Position numbers and translations under genes: made by a program
Part shown: positions 8,300-16,613 of the stretch, piece by piece
Layout: each line of letters opens with the position of its first letter
Numbering within the stretch: position 1 is the stretch's first letter
Assembly (NCBI RefSeq): GCF_028416595.1
Contig: NZ_JAMQKC010000025.1
Span: forward strand, 1 to 43,637
Length of the DNA stretch: 43,637 nt
Origin: Aquibacillus salsiterrae
GTDB lineage: Bacteria; Bacillota; Bacilli; Bacillales; Amphibacillaceae
Direction of reading: 5' to 3'
The notes under the pieces: generated by a model
What the model was told of the DNA's origin: nothing
The model's input: only the letters and a program-made list of their open reading frames with translations
Database searches by the model: none

Positions 8300-9358
8300 T
8301 TACTCAGTTATTTTTGTTTTCATGTTATTAGGAAAACCGACAGATTTCCTAATTATCATTTCACTAGAAATCAGCACTTTTTCTGGTGGAAAATCAAGAT
8401 TATTGACCCTCCATAATAACATGTGTACTGTTCGTCTGCCTATCGATTCTTTTAACACTTGAACAGTTGTTAATGGAGGGTTTATTTTAGATTTGTAATC
8501 GATGTTATCAAAGCCCGTCACCGAAAAGTCCTTTGGCACGCCAAAACCACTCGCAATCAGAAGTTCCATGATTTTAGTTGCTATTTCATCGTTGGCACAA
8601 ACAAAAGCAGTCGGCAACTCGCGATGCAACTCAGGTTCCAAAAAAAATGATCGGAATTGATCTTCAACTGGATTTGTGTAATCCATGTCAAGCAAATACT
8701 TTCTTTCAACATCAGTAAATAAATGATGGGCTTCTAAAGCACTCCTAAAGCCTAGCCACCGGTCATGAAAACTACGAGAATAACCATTGTCTCCAATGAA
8801 ACAAAGTTTCTTATGACCTAATCCAATTAGGTGGTTGGTTAATTTGTAAACACCATCAAAGTTATCCATAAAAATGGCATCCGCTTTAATTATTGGATCT
8901 TCATGGTCTACCATAACAAATGGCACACTGTGTTCACTAAGCTTTAGAAGCATATCAGTAGAGACAAGTCCAACCGTGATAATCCCAAGCAGAGAATCAG
9001 TCTTTACGTGGTCTGATAAATTGTTTTGGCTAGATATTACCATTGCACCAATATCTAACTCCTCAAGAGAGTCGACAATCCCATTGAAAATTTTACTCCA
9101 ATATGAAGAATGTTCATTCTGGTACCGATGGTTAGGCATGACAACTAGGACAAAACCATCATTAAATATGCTGTTGTTAGGTTTGTTTAAAACCTGTAAT
9201 GGGGTTGTTTCTTTAAAATAACCTAGTTGCTTGGCCACCTGTAATATTTTCTGCCTAGTACTATCTTTTACACCTGGTTGGTTGTTTAACGTTTTTGAAA
9301 CTACGTACTTTGAATATCCTGCAACTTCTGAAATCATTTGCATGGTAACCCTTGACAT
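8300..9358 (-). CDS. LacI-family transcriptional regulator
   Basis: A 352-residue repressor. The N-terminal helix-turn-helix MISEVAGYSKYVVSKTLNNQ is followed by the hinge helix segment KILQVAKQLGY. A periplasmic-binding-protein-like effector domain follows, with the family's typical AFVCANDEIATKIM and VTGFDNIDY motifs. The longest frame begins at a TTG that overlaps the ribosome site. The ATG at 9358, 11 nt after GGAGG, is the likely start. It lies immediately upstream of, and in the same direction as, the transporter genes, so it probably controls them and itself through the shared GTTATT repeats. The inducer is presumably a sugar. Confidence 0.9.
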   Translation of the reverse strand: MSRVTMQMISEVAGYSKYVVSKTLNNQPGVKDSTRQKILQVAKQLGYFKETTPLQVLNKPNNSIFNDGFVLVVMPNHRYQNEHSSYWSKIFNGIVDSLEELDIGAMVISSQNNLSDHVKTDSLLGIITVGLVSTDMLLKLSEHSVPFVMVDHEDPIIKADAIFMDNFDGVYKLTNHLIGLGHKKLCFIGDNGYSRSFHDRWLGFRSALEAHHLFTDVERKYLLDMDYTNPVEDQFRSFFLEPELHRELPTAFVCANDEIATKIMELLIASGFGVPKDFSVTGFDNIDYKSKINPPLTTVQVLKESIGRRTVHMLLWRVNNLDFPPEKVLISSEMIIRKSVGFPNNMKTKITE

Positions 9359-9384
9359 CGGTCCACTTCCCTCCAATACTTTTT

Positions 9385-9410
9385 GTTATTTTTGTTATTT
9401 TTTCGTTATT
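9385..9410. promoter_or_regulatory. Candidate autoregulatory operator of the LacI-family gene
   Basis: GTTATTTTTGTTATT at 9385-9399 is identical to 8053-8067, and a further TCGTTATT follows at 9403-9410. It lies 27 bp before the start codon. Confidence 0.4.
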
Positions 9411-9509
9411 ATGATTATAGCTATTTTTCAGATATACAACAAGAAAAAATAATATTTGGATCCAGTTTTGCTCCTGATACCTCCTATGATTCAGTTCTGT
9501 CTTTATTCA

Positions 9510-9540
9510 AAAACGGTACCTAAAAACGGTACCGTTTTCC
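9510..9540. repeat. Family A derivative (short form)
   Basis: AAAACGGTACC is followed almost at once by AAACGGTACCGTTTT. The arms of family A are present without the TGGACA core, as if the middle had been deleted. Confidence 0.55.
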
Positions 9541-9582
9541 TCATACTATTAGCCTAAACATACAAAAGACGAAAGAGATCTG

Positions 9583-9613
9583 AAAAAATAACCTGCCTTT
9601 AAATTGGCAAGTT
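9583..9613 (-). terminator. Rho-independent terminator of the aldo/keto reductase pseudogene
   Basis: On the minus strand the stem AACTTGCC (complement of 9606-9613) pairs with GGCAGGTT (complement of 9590-9597) through an 8-nt loop, and is followed by ATTTTTT. Confidence 0.75.
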
Positions 9614-9668
9614 AAATTAATTCAATTCTATTCAATTAGTTCCTTATTCTATCACAATGCTGTTATAT

Positions 9669-10644
9669 CTACAAAGCACCAACTACTGAGTGAGGTACAT
9701 ATGGTTCTTCAAGGTAAGCTATTTCTTCAGGTGTTAGTCTAACAGATAGTGCATTGACTGAAGTTTCTAGATGGGATATTTTCGTAGCACCGACAATCGG
9801 AGCCGTCACGGGTTGGTTTTGTAGTAACCAAGCAAGTGCAATTTGTGCGCGAGTAACTCCGTGTTTTTCTGCAATCTCTTCAACTCGTTCCACTATCGCT
9901 CGGTCGGTATCAGCATTAGCATCATATTTTGTTTTTTGGACTTAGTCAGTTTCGGAACGGCGAGTTGTTTCAGACCAATCTCGAGTTAATCTCCCTGATG
10001 CGAGTGGACTATATGGAATCACACCAATTTTCTCCTCTTTACAAAGAGGTAGCATTTCCCTTTCTTCCTCACGATAAATAAGGTTTAAATGATTCTGCAT
10101 GGAGACAAATTTCGTCCAGCCATTTTTCTCGGCAACATGTAACGCTTTTTGAAATTGCCAAGCATACATCGCAGATGCACCGATATATCTTTCCTTGCCA
10201 GCCTTTACAACATCATGCAATGCTTCCATTGTTTCTTCTATTGGTGTATTGTAATCCCAACGGTGGATCTGATAAAGATCTACATAATCTGTCCCGAGCC
10301 TTTTAAGGCTTTTATCAATTTCACTCATAATTGCTTTTCGAGAAAGACCAGAACCATTAGGCTTATCATTACCGAAATGAACCTTGGTTGCTAGTACAAT
10401 CTCGTCTCGATTTGCATAATCCTTTAATGCTTTACCAACTACTTCCTCACTCGCTCCATGTGAATAAATATTTGCGGTATCAAAAAAGTTGATACCTAAC
10501 CAAGGCTTCTTTAATTATAGGACGACTATTCTCCTCATTAAGTACCCATTTATGAATCCAACGCTCCGGATTACCAAAGCCCATACATCCAAGACAAATT
10601 CGCGAGACATCCATACCAGTATTTCCAAGTTTTACATATTCCAT
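9669..10644 (-). pseudogene. Aldo/keto reductase, broken by frameshift and nonsense codon
   Basis: The conceptual product is a complete AKR of about 325 residues: MEYVKLGNTGMDVSRICLGC at the start, FFDTANIYSHGASEE, LATKVHF, the LYQIHRWDY catalytic His segment, and a normal C-terminus. It cannot be translated. A small deletion near 10500 shifts the frame after KEAL and leads to a TGA. An in-frame TAA near 9942 interrupts the segment SETD-stop-VQKTKYD. The ribosome site GAGGA before the ATG at 10644 is intact, and so is the terminator, so the inactivation is recent. It is divergent from an AraC regulator that probably once controlled it. Confidence 0.9.
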
Positions 10645-10930
10645 TGATTATTCCTCGCTTTCTATTATTTCTTTTTGTGAATTGAGAGTAGTACCATCTA
10701 AATCAAGTGCAACAAGTTTCATTGTGTTCTATCATAGTTGTACCGAAGTCTTAAAGGTGTTCGACAAATTCTATCAAATACAAAAATGTAATCAGTGATA
10801 GCAGGTATGAGCTGATTTTGTTTCTGTTACTAATAATTATGCAATAAATTCGATCGACAACGGTATCACATTCGTATCAAATCATTGCCTAATCCTATCA
10901 GAAGTACTTACGTAATGTGCGAACATGTAT

Positions 10931-10936
10931 TATAAT
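10931..10936 (+). promoter_or_regulatory. -10 element of the araC-type gene
   Basis: TATAAT lies 39 bp before the ATG. The -35 region (TTACGT at 10908-10913, 17-bp spacing) is weak, as is common for regulated genes. Confidence 0.5.
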
Positions 10937-10974
10937 GAGCCTATTGTAGGTATAAAAAATAAGAGGTGAAACTT

Positions 10975-11907
10975 ATGGAGGAACAGCTATATAATCAACA
11001 GCACGCGCTTGCTAAACTGATCAAGTGTTATACTGTGCAAAACAAAATGCATGAAACTGATATTCCATCTTTATTTTTCTACAATGAACCCAATACTACA
11101 GAACCAAGCTACCGAGTTTTCAAACCCTCTCTTTGTGTAATTATTCAAGGTGAAAAGGAATATACGCTGGCCCAAGAGAAATTTAGCTACAGTCCTGGTG
11201 ATTACTTCGTTGCATCCGTGGATTTACCAATTACCGGACAAGTGATAAAAGCAGCCCCTGATGCACCATATTTGTCTCTTAAACTTGAATTTAGTCCTAG
11301 TGAAATATTAGAGGTTTTAAGTGATGCTGACATTAAAGTTGGGGCGAGAAAAAATGTGAAACGTGCTATTTCTGTTAACAAACTGGAGGCCTCATTGTTT
11401 GATGCGGTAGTAAGGCTAGCGAATTTACTAGACAACCCTAAAGATATTCCTGTACTTTCACCTTTATTTAAAAAGGAGATTCTCTATAGAGTGCTAAAAG
11501 GTCCACATGGGGATGCCCTTAAACAAATGGCTATAAAAGGTAACAATGCTTATCTCATTAGAGGCGTTATCGAACATATTATTCAGTACTATGATAGGTC
11601 TTTTAAAATGGCGGAACTTGCGGAAAGAGCAAATATGAGTGTTGCTTCCTTTCATAGGCACTTCAAGGAGATAACATCAATGAGTCCACTTCAATTCCAA
11701 AAACAATTAAGACTCCAGGAAGCTAGGCGCATGTTGATGTCCGAATCAACAGATGCTGCTGATGTAGCGTTTCGAGTAGGTTATGAAAGTCCATCGCAAT
11801 TCAGTCGTGAATATTCTCGAATGTTTGGTTCTCCTCCTAGAGTTGATATAAAACAAATGAAAGAGAACTTCGCTAAAATGGACAAAGTGGATGAGCAATA
11901 TTCATGA
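10975..11907 (+). CDS. AraC-family transcriptional regulator (AraC_N cupin type)
   Basis: A 310-residue regulator. The N-terminal AraC_N-type cupin domain is recognisable from PSLCVIIQGEKEYTLAQEKFSYSPGDYFVASVDLPITGQV. The C-terminal double helix-turn-helix covers about the last 100 residues (MAELAERANMSVASFHRHFKEITSMSPLQFQKQLRLQEAR and DVAFRVGYESPSQFSREYSRMFG). The ATG at 10975 has GAGGTG 6 nt upstream; a GTG three codons earlier overlaps that ribosome site and is rejected. Regulators of this type are often divergent from an oxidoreductase gene, and here the partner is the decayed aldo/keto reductase. The inducer is unknown. Confidence 0.9.
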   Translation: MEEQLYNQQHALAKLIKCYTVQNKMHETDIPSLFFYNEPNTTEPSYRVFKPSLCVIIQGEKEYTLAQEKFSYSPGDYFVASVDLPITGQVIKAAPDAPYLSLKLEFSPSEILEVLSDADIKVGARKNVKRAISVNKLEASLFDAVVRLANLLDNPKDIPVLSPLFKKEILYRVLKGPHGDALKQMAIKGNNAYLIRGVIEHIIQYYDRSFKMAELAERANMSVASFHRHFKEITSMSPLQFQKQLRLQEARRMLMSESTDAADVAFRVGYESPSQFSREYSRMFGSPPRVDIKQMKENFAKMDKVDEQYS

Positions 11908-11912
11908 AGCTG

Positions 11913-11947
11913 AAAGCCTCTGTTAATACGGTGGAAAGAGAGGCTTT
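11913..11947 (+). terminator. Hairpin after the araC-type gene
   Basis: AAAGCCTCT (11913-11921) pairs with AGAGGCTTT (11939-11947). The T run is short, so termination may be partial. Confidence 0.45.
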
Positions 11948-12054
11948 TGGGTTGGTGTGGCTTGGTTGTCTGCGGGGATTAATAAATAAGAAATACGAAA
12001 GAAATGTGGCCATAGAAAGTTCAAATCAACAAAAAACAAGGGCATATCTTCCCG

Positions 12055-12074
12055 TGTGGACATTTGTCCACGAG
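12055..12074. repeat. Family A core only
   Basis: CGTGTGGACATTTGTCCACG carries the family A inner hairpin (TGGACA..TGTCCA) without the outer GGTACC arms. Confidence 0.4.
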
Positions 12075-12228
12075 GAGGTTGAGTAGAAAGGAACCTCTCC
12101 TTATGGATTGTGTTTCTCCCCCTCTCAGAACTTATCCCGACTTCTGTATTTTACCTATAGACCATCTGATAAAAAACCTTCCTGTGACGTAAAAAATTGA
12201 TAGTCAACATAAATACTATCTTCTTAAC

Positions 12229-12414
12229 TTATAGATTTTGAGATAGACGAACCATATCCCTGCACTGAATACCGTTTTCAAAAATTTCTTCAGGATAGTG
12301 CCTAACAAAAAAATCTATATCAACACCAACCATTCTAAATCCACATTTTTGATAAAGAGCCAGTTGCCCTATGCTTGAATTACCAGTTCCAATTTCAATT
12401 GTTTTGTAACCTTT
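12229..12414 (-). pseudogene. C-terminal stump of a GNAT acetyltransferase (YvbK-like)
   Basis: About 60 codons read GYKTIEIGTGNSSIGQLALY, then QKCGFRMVGVDIDFFVRHYPEEIFENGIQCRDMVRL. This strongly resembles the C-terminal half of Bacillus YvbK-type N-acetyltransferases, including the acetyl-CoA-contacting GNSS and the LYQKCGF strand. The N-terminal half is missing. Homology ends at a family A repeat (12416-12475), which supplies the codons before it, so the open frame that continues to 12531 is not genuine. It is probably non-functional. Confidence 0.8.
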
Positions 12415-12415
12415 A

Positions 12416-12475
12416 AAAACGGTACCTGGTACTCTTCGTGGACAGTTGTCCATTTGAAGTACCAGGTACCGTTTT
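12416..12475. repeat. Family A palindromic repeat, copy 4 (most perfect)
   Basis: Perfect 18-bp arms AAAACGGTACCTGGTACT (12416-12433) and AGTACCAGGTACCGTTTT (12458-12475) enclose TGGACAGTTGTCCA (12439-12452). It sits exactly at the truncation point of the GNAT stump. Confidence 0.92.
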
Positions 12476-12719
12476 CCTAGTGAAGCCACAACAAAAAACA
12501 ATATTATCTTAGATAATATTTCAACACTCACTGCCTAAACCCTCCACCTTTCTCATAAGTAATAGGCCAATATTATAATAATCAATATTTTCTAGTAGAT
12601 TTTTCTCGAAATGTACAATAACACCTTCTTTCAAACAACCAACTTTCTTGTTAAAATAGTCTACTAAGGCAAAACTATTTTCAATTCACTATTAATTTTT
12701 CATAATTTAACAAAACAAA

Positions 12720-12752
12720 GATCTTGATCTTTTTGTCTGAATAAGTTATAAT
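12720..12752 (+). promoter_or_regulatory. Promoter of the methyltransferase gene with two GATC sites
   Basis: TTGATC (-35, 12724-12729) and TATAAT (-10, 12747-12752) are 17 bp apart. GATC occurs at 12720-12723 and again inside the -35 hexamer (12726-12729), so the predicted methyltransferase can modify its own promoter. Confidence 0.75.
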
Positions 12753-12784
12753 GAGAGAAAGAAAGGCGAAAGGATGTTCGCAAA

Positions 12785-14053
12785 ATGGAAAGAAATAACA
12801 CTCTCCGTGTCATGGAATTATTTGCTGGTGTTGGTGGTTTCCGTGTTGGCTTGGAAAAAGCTAACCCCTCTTTTTTTGAAGTTGTTTGGGCGAATCAGTG
12901 GGAGCCTTCAAGGAAAGCACAGGATGCATTTGAATGTTATGCTAGGAATTTTACTGATGGTGAACACGTGAATGAAGATATTGCAGAGATTCCTGATGAA
13001 GTGTTTCAGCAAGTTGCCCCCCAGCTTGTCGTGGGCGGATTTCCTTGCCAGGACTACAGTGTGGCACGGTCCCTGTCTGGCGAAAAAGGAATTCAAGGCA
13101 AGAAAGGCGTTCTTTTTTGGCAAATTGAAAGAGTTATTAATAGAACACACCCTAAATATGTTCTACTTGAGAACGTCGATCGATTATTGAAATCTCCTTC
13201 TAAACAAAGAGGTCGTGATTTTGCTGTTATGTTAGCAACGTTCAACAACCTAGGTTATACCGTGGAATGGCGCGTAATTAATGCAGCTGAGTACGGATTT
13301 TCTCAGCGAAGACGACGTGTGTTTATTTTCGCTTACAAAAATGGCATTGCTTTTGAAGAAGAGCAACTAAATCATGATTTGAAAGATATTGTTTTTAAGG
13401 AAGGCTTCTTCGCAAAACCATTTCCAGTCTTAGAAGAACCTTATAAAAATAGAGAAGACTACGAACAAATTGAAGTTGATCGGGTTGAGATTTCGGACAA
13501 CTTTTCATTCGGATTCCACAATGCTGGCATCATGCGCAATGGAAAGATTTATACGTCACATGTACAACCTGTTGAAGTCAAACCTAAGCCACTTAGCAAA
13601 ATTTTATTAGACGACATAGAAGTCGATGAGAAATTCTATCTTACTAAAGCGATGGAAGAAAAGTTCGAATATTTACGAGGCGCCAAAAAGATTGAGCGTA
13701 CTTCTGCCACTGGTCACAAGTATTTCTTCTCAGAAGGCGGCATGTCTCCTACCGATAACTTGGACAAGCCCGGCAGAACAATGCTTACGAGTGAAGGCTC
13801 AGTAAACCGTAGTACACATATTGTCGAAGTCAATGGCCGAAAGAGATTTCTCACTCCTATCGAATGTGAGAGACTAAACGGATTCCCCGATAACTGGACG
13901 GCAGGGATGACAGACCGTATGCGGTATTTCTGTATGGGTAATGCACTTGTTGTTGGATTGATTGAAATCATGGGAAGACGAATTGAAGAAATTGATGCCT
14001 TGAATACTTCTTCAAGTGAAGAGGAAGAAATTCAACTTGGATTATCATTTTAA
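12785..14053 (+). CDS. DNA (cytosine-5-)methyltransferase, Sau3AI-type R-M system
   Basis: A 422-residue type II modification enzyme. C5-methyltransferase motifs occur in order: motif I ELFAGVGGFR (11-20), motif IV GGFPCQDYS with the catalytic Cys88, motif VI LLENV (about 127-131), motif VIII QRRRRVF (174-180), motif IX GRTMLTSEG and motif X GNALVVGLIEIMGRRI. The target-recognition region lies between VIII and IX. The start is ATG with AAAGGA about 10 nt upstream. The next gene is a Sau3AI/MutH-like nuclease, so cytosine methylation within GATC is inferred. A terminator separates the two genes, so modification and restriction enzymes are expressed independently, a common way to protect the host first. 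Confidence 0.93.
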   Translation: MERNNTLRVMELFAGVGGFRVGLEKANPSFFEVVWANQWEPSRKAQDAFECYARNFTDGEHVNEDIAEIPDEVFQQVAPQLVVGGFPCQDYSVARSLSGEKGIQGKKGVLFWQIERVINRTHPKYVLLENVDRLLKSPSKQRGRDFAVMLATFNNLGYTVEWRVINAAEYGFSQRRRRVFIFAYKNGIAFEEEQLNHDLKDIVFKEGFFAKPFPVLEEPYKNREDYEQIEVDRVEISDNFSFGFHNAGIMRNGKIYTSHVQPVEVKPKPLSKILLDDIEVDEKFYLTKAMEEKFEYLRGAKKIERTSATGHKYFFSEGGMSPTDNLDKPGRTMLTSEGSVNRSTHIVEVNGRKRFLTPIECERLNGFPDNWTAGMTDRMRYFCMGNALVVGLIEIMGRRIEEIDALNTSSSEEEEIQLGLSF

Positions 14054-14081
14054 GCTGATACTTGGTGTATCAGCTTTTTTA
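14052..14081 (+). terminator. Terminator between methyltransferase and endonuclease genes
   Basis: AAGCTGATAC (14052-14061) pairs with GTATCAGCTT (14067-14076), followed by a T run. It overlaps the methyltransferase stop codon. Confidence 0.85.
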
Positions 14082-14129
14082 TTTGTGCTAAAATAAATGT
14101 AAATAACTACCTTTTGAGAGGTGTTACTC

Positions 14130-15518
14130 ATGATATATCAAACAGAAGAGGAATTATTATATAAAGCCAAACAAGCTGAAGGGAGAAACTTTGGCGAAAT
14201 AGATAAAAGTAATCGAATTGAAAATGGGCGTGCAAAAGGACAGCTTGGTCAAATCATTGAAGAAAGTTTCTTTGGTTATGAAGTTAACTCCAAGAATGAA
14301 GCTGATTTTTCCGACCTAGGTATTGAATTAAAAGTCACTCCTATAAAGAAAAACAAAAACGGTTCACTATCTGCCAAGGAGAGACTAGTATTAAATATCA
14401 TCAATTATCAGAAGGAAGTTTACGCTACGTTTGAGACATCGAGCTTTTGGAGTAAAAATCAAAAGATGTTAATTCTCTTTTATGAATGGATTCCCAAACT
14501 AGAACGGGCAGACTACAAAGTTATAAAAGCTCATTTACACACCTATCCAGAAGAAGACCTTGAGATAATTAAACAAGATTGGAAAACAATAGTGGATAAA
14601 GTAAGAGCCGGCATGGCACATGAACTATCTGAAGCGGACACTAACTATTTAGCCGCTTGTACAAAAGGCGCTAACAAGAGCTCACTTCGGAGTCAGCCCT
14701 TCAGTGATGAAATGGCAATGCAGCGGGCTTATTCCCTTAAACAAAGTTATATGACAGCCTTGGTACGTAAGGAAATTAAGCAAGAAGATTTAACTCGATT
14801 TGCGACAACTAGTGATTTGAAAAACAAGTCGTTATTTCAACTACTTCAAGATAAGTTCCATCCGTTTAAGGGTCTGACGCTCGAACAGATTGCAGAGCAG
14901 ACAGGATTAGAAACAAATGATAAATCAAAAAAATTTTTACAAGAGTTTGTTAGCGGATTACTCGGTATTCGCGGAACAAAACTAGATCAAATTGAAGAAT
15001 TCGCAAAAGCAAATATTCAGTTGAAAACCATTCGCCTCGAACCGGATGGACTGCCTAAAGAACACATGTCTTTTAAAAATATTGATTTTTTCGAATGGGC
15101 AGAGGAAAACTGGGAGGACAGCTGGCTCAAAAATCATTTTGATGAAACAAAGTTTTTATTTGTCGTATTTGATTACAAAGAGACCAAACAACAAAATCCG
15201 AGCAGACAGCTTTATTTTAGTGGAATTACACTCTGGAATATGCCGTTTCATGAAATTGAAGGCACGCTTAAAAATTTTTGGAGCGATGTTAAAACCATCA
15301 TTCAAAGTGGACTAGAATTAATTCCAGTTAAGCAGAAAAATAGAACAATTGTTAAAAATAATCTTCCAAAACCAGGTTACAATGGAATCTGCCATTTGCG
15401 ACCAAAGGCTAGAGATGGGAGTGACAAGACAAAATTACCTGATGGTCGTTTGATTACGAAGCAAGCGTTTTGGTTAGATCGCACGTTTGTTGCCAAAATT
15501 ATAAATAAACAAACGTAA
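14130..15518 (+). CDS. Type II restriction endonuclease, Sau3AI/MutH family
   Basis: A 462-residue protein. The N-terminal domain is MutH/Sau3AI-like: NGRAKGQLGQIIEESFFGY followed by ADFSDLGIELKVTPI, with Asp59, Glu66 and Lys68 forming the D-ExK active site. The length is close to that of Sau3AI, whose C-terminal half is a second, inactive copy of the fold; the segment PSRQLYFSGITLWNMPFHEIEG is consistent with this. GATC cleavage is inferred from family membership. The ATG at 14130 lies 7 nt after GAGAGG; a GTG three codons earlier overlaps the ribosome site. It is downstream of its cognate methyltransferase and convergent with spoIIQ. Confidence 0.9.
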   Translation: MIYQTEEELLYKAKQAEGRNFGEIDKSNRIENGRAKGQLGQIIEESFFGYEVNSKNEADFSDLGIELKVTPIKKNKNGSLSAKERLVLNIINYQKEVYATFETSSFWSKNQKMLILFYEWIPKLERADYKVIKAHLHTYPEEDLEIIKQDWKTIVDKVRAGMAHELSEADTNYLAACTKGANKSSLRSQPFSDEMAMQRAYSLKQSYMTALVRKEIKQEDLTRFATTSDLKNKSLFQLLQDKFHPFKGLTLEQIAEQTGLETNDKSKKFLQEFVSGLLGIRGTKLDQIEEFAKANIQLKTIRLEPDGLPKEHMSFKNIDFFEWAEENWEDSWLKNHFDETKFLFVVFDYKETKQQNPSRQLYFSGITLWNMPFHEIEGTLKNFWSDVKTIIQSGLELIPVKQKNRTIVKNNLPKPGYNGICHLRPKARDGSDKTKLPDGRLITKQAFWLDRTFVAKIINKQT

Positions 15519-15519
15519 A

Positions 15520-15550
15520 AAAACCTTGGAAATTCACCAAGGTTTTGTTT
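15520..15550. terminator. Bidirectional terminator between endonuclease gene and spoIIQ
   Basis: A perfect 10-bp stem AAAACCTTGG (15520-15529) / CCAAGGTTTT (15537-15546) has A and T runs on its two sides, and serves both convergent genes. Confidence 0.85.
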
Positions 15551-15551
15551 C

Positions 15552-16475
15552 TCAGGTATTTGCCATCGCAGCTGAAGACTCTGTTTCTTGCTCTTTCTTA
15601 CCTTCGTCTTTTGGATCTTTCTTGTCATCACCAGCGTCATCGCCATCATCTTCTGAATTGACAGCATTGTCTTGACTAGTGGCATCTTCTTGGCTTGTTG
15701 TACCTTCTGCATCGTGTTTAGAGCCGTCAGATTGATTTGATTCTTCTGTACTGTTGTCTGGTTTTTCGATTTCAGTCATTGGTTTGTTAAAATAATCCTC
15801 AGGGTTGACAGGCACTCCCGCTTTACGCACTTCAAAATGTACGTGGACACCGCTTGCTTGGCCGTAAATATTTCGACCTGCAGAACCAATTGTGTCACCT
15901 TGTTTTACTTCTGCACCAGTTTCAACTAACACATTTTCTAAGCTTGCGTAATAAGTAGTAAGATCGTTATCATGTGTCATTTGAATTACATTACCTAATA
16001 ACGGATCCTTTTTCACTTCTGTTACTGTACCACTTAGTGACGCTGTGACATCAAATGTTTCATCTTCCGCAGACGCAATATCTACCCCTTTAGATTGATA
16101 GTATTTATTGTTGTATAGAACAAGTGCTTTTTCTTGATCTTCACTGTCTGCGTCATAGTCGTAAAATTTTGTTACAATTTTTGCTTGATTTTCGTCTGCA
16201 ACCGGCATTAACATGGACTCTGTTTGCTCCATTACTGGTTCGGTATCACGTTCGCTATCAAAGTCTACGTTGCCACTGCCAGCTTGACTTTGGTCTGCAC
16301 GAGAAATTTCATTGTTACTTGTTTCTGTGTCATTCGAATCTGATGCTAACGGACTTCCGCTATCCAGATTTTGATACCATAACACTCCTGTCAACAACAA
16401 TGCCGCAATCGTTAAATACGCTGCAGGGAAAAACCACTTTTTACGAAAGATACTATTGCTATTTTCCTCTTTCAT
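15552..16475 (-). CDS. spoIIQ: Stage II sporulation protein Q, M23-like
   Basis: A 307-residue membrane protein made in the forespore, which binds SpoIIIAH across the intermembrane space. It has one N-terminal membrane helix (FFPAAYLTIAALLLTGVLWY), an acidic linker and a LytM/M23 domain ending in GVHVHFEVRKAGVPVNPEDYF. The HxH pair is present, but the first zinc ligand position reads QSKGVD instead of H..GVD and the later YAHL-type position reads YASL. The peptidase is therefore probably inactive, as in known SpoIIQ. The unusual part is a C-terminal tail of about 75 acidic, Ser/Asp/Glu-rich residues. The ATG at 16475 has AGAGGTG 8 nt upstream. Its position next to an R-M system suggests the island was inserted beside it. 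Confidence 0.88.
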   Translation of the reverse strand: MKEENSNSIFRKKWFFPAAYLTIAALLLTGVLWYQNLDSGSPLASDSNDTETSNNEISRADQSQAGSGNVDFDSERDTEPVMEQTESMLMPVADENQAKIVTKFYDYDADSEDQEKALVLYNNKYYQSKGVDIASAEDETFDVTASLSGTVTEVKKDPLLGNVIQMTHDNDLTTYYASLENVLVETGAEVKQGDTIGSAGRNIYGQASGVHVHFEVRKAGVPVNPEDYFNKPMTEIEKPDNSTEESNQSDGSKHDAEGTTSQEDATSQDNAVNSEDDGDDAGDDKKDPKDEGKKEQETESSAAMANT

Positions 16476-16497
16476 GATTTCATCACCTCTTGATACA

Positions 16498-16526
16498 AGA
16501 ATGGTCAAAGGTGATGAAGTTTATAC
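16498..16526 (-). promoter_or_regulatory. Candidate sigma-F promoter of spoIIQ
   Basis: On the minus strand GTATA (16526-16522) is followed after 15 bp by GACCATTCT (16506-16498), a fair match to the forespore sigma-F pattern expected for spoIIQ. This is inferred from consensus only. Confidence 0.35.
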
Positions 16527-16613
16527 ATTTAATAAAAATTATTTGTATAAATTTTCTGAATTAGGAAAAAAGTAGTAGGGTCAGTCCATTACGTCATCGA
16601 CTTCATAAATCGA

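Noticed and set aside
11904-12086. A 60-codon open frame overlapping the araC-type stop by ATGA
   Set aside because: It runs through a hairpin and a family A core, has no ribosome site of its own and no recognisable sequence.
12418-12531. Extension of the GNAT frame upstream to give a 100-codon protein
   Set aside because: The added codons are translated from a family A repeat and flanking sequence; they do not resemble an acetyltransferase N-terminus.
12774-13190. Alternative frames inside the methyltransferase gene
   Set aside because: They lie within a gene with complete methyltransferase motifs and show no motif of their own.
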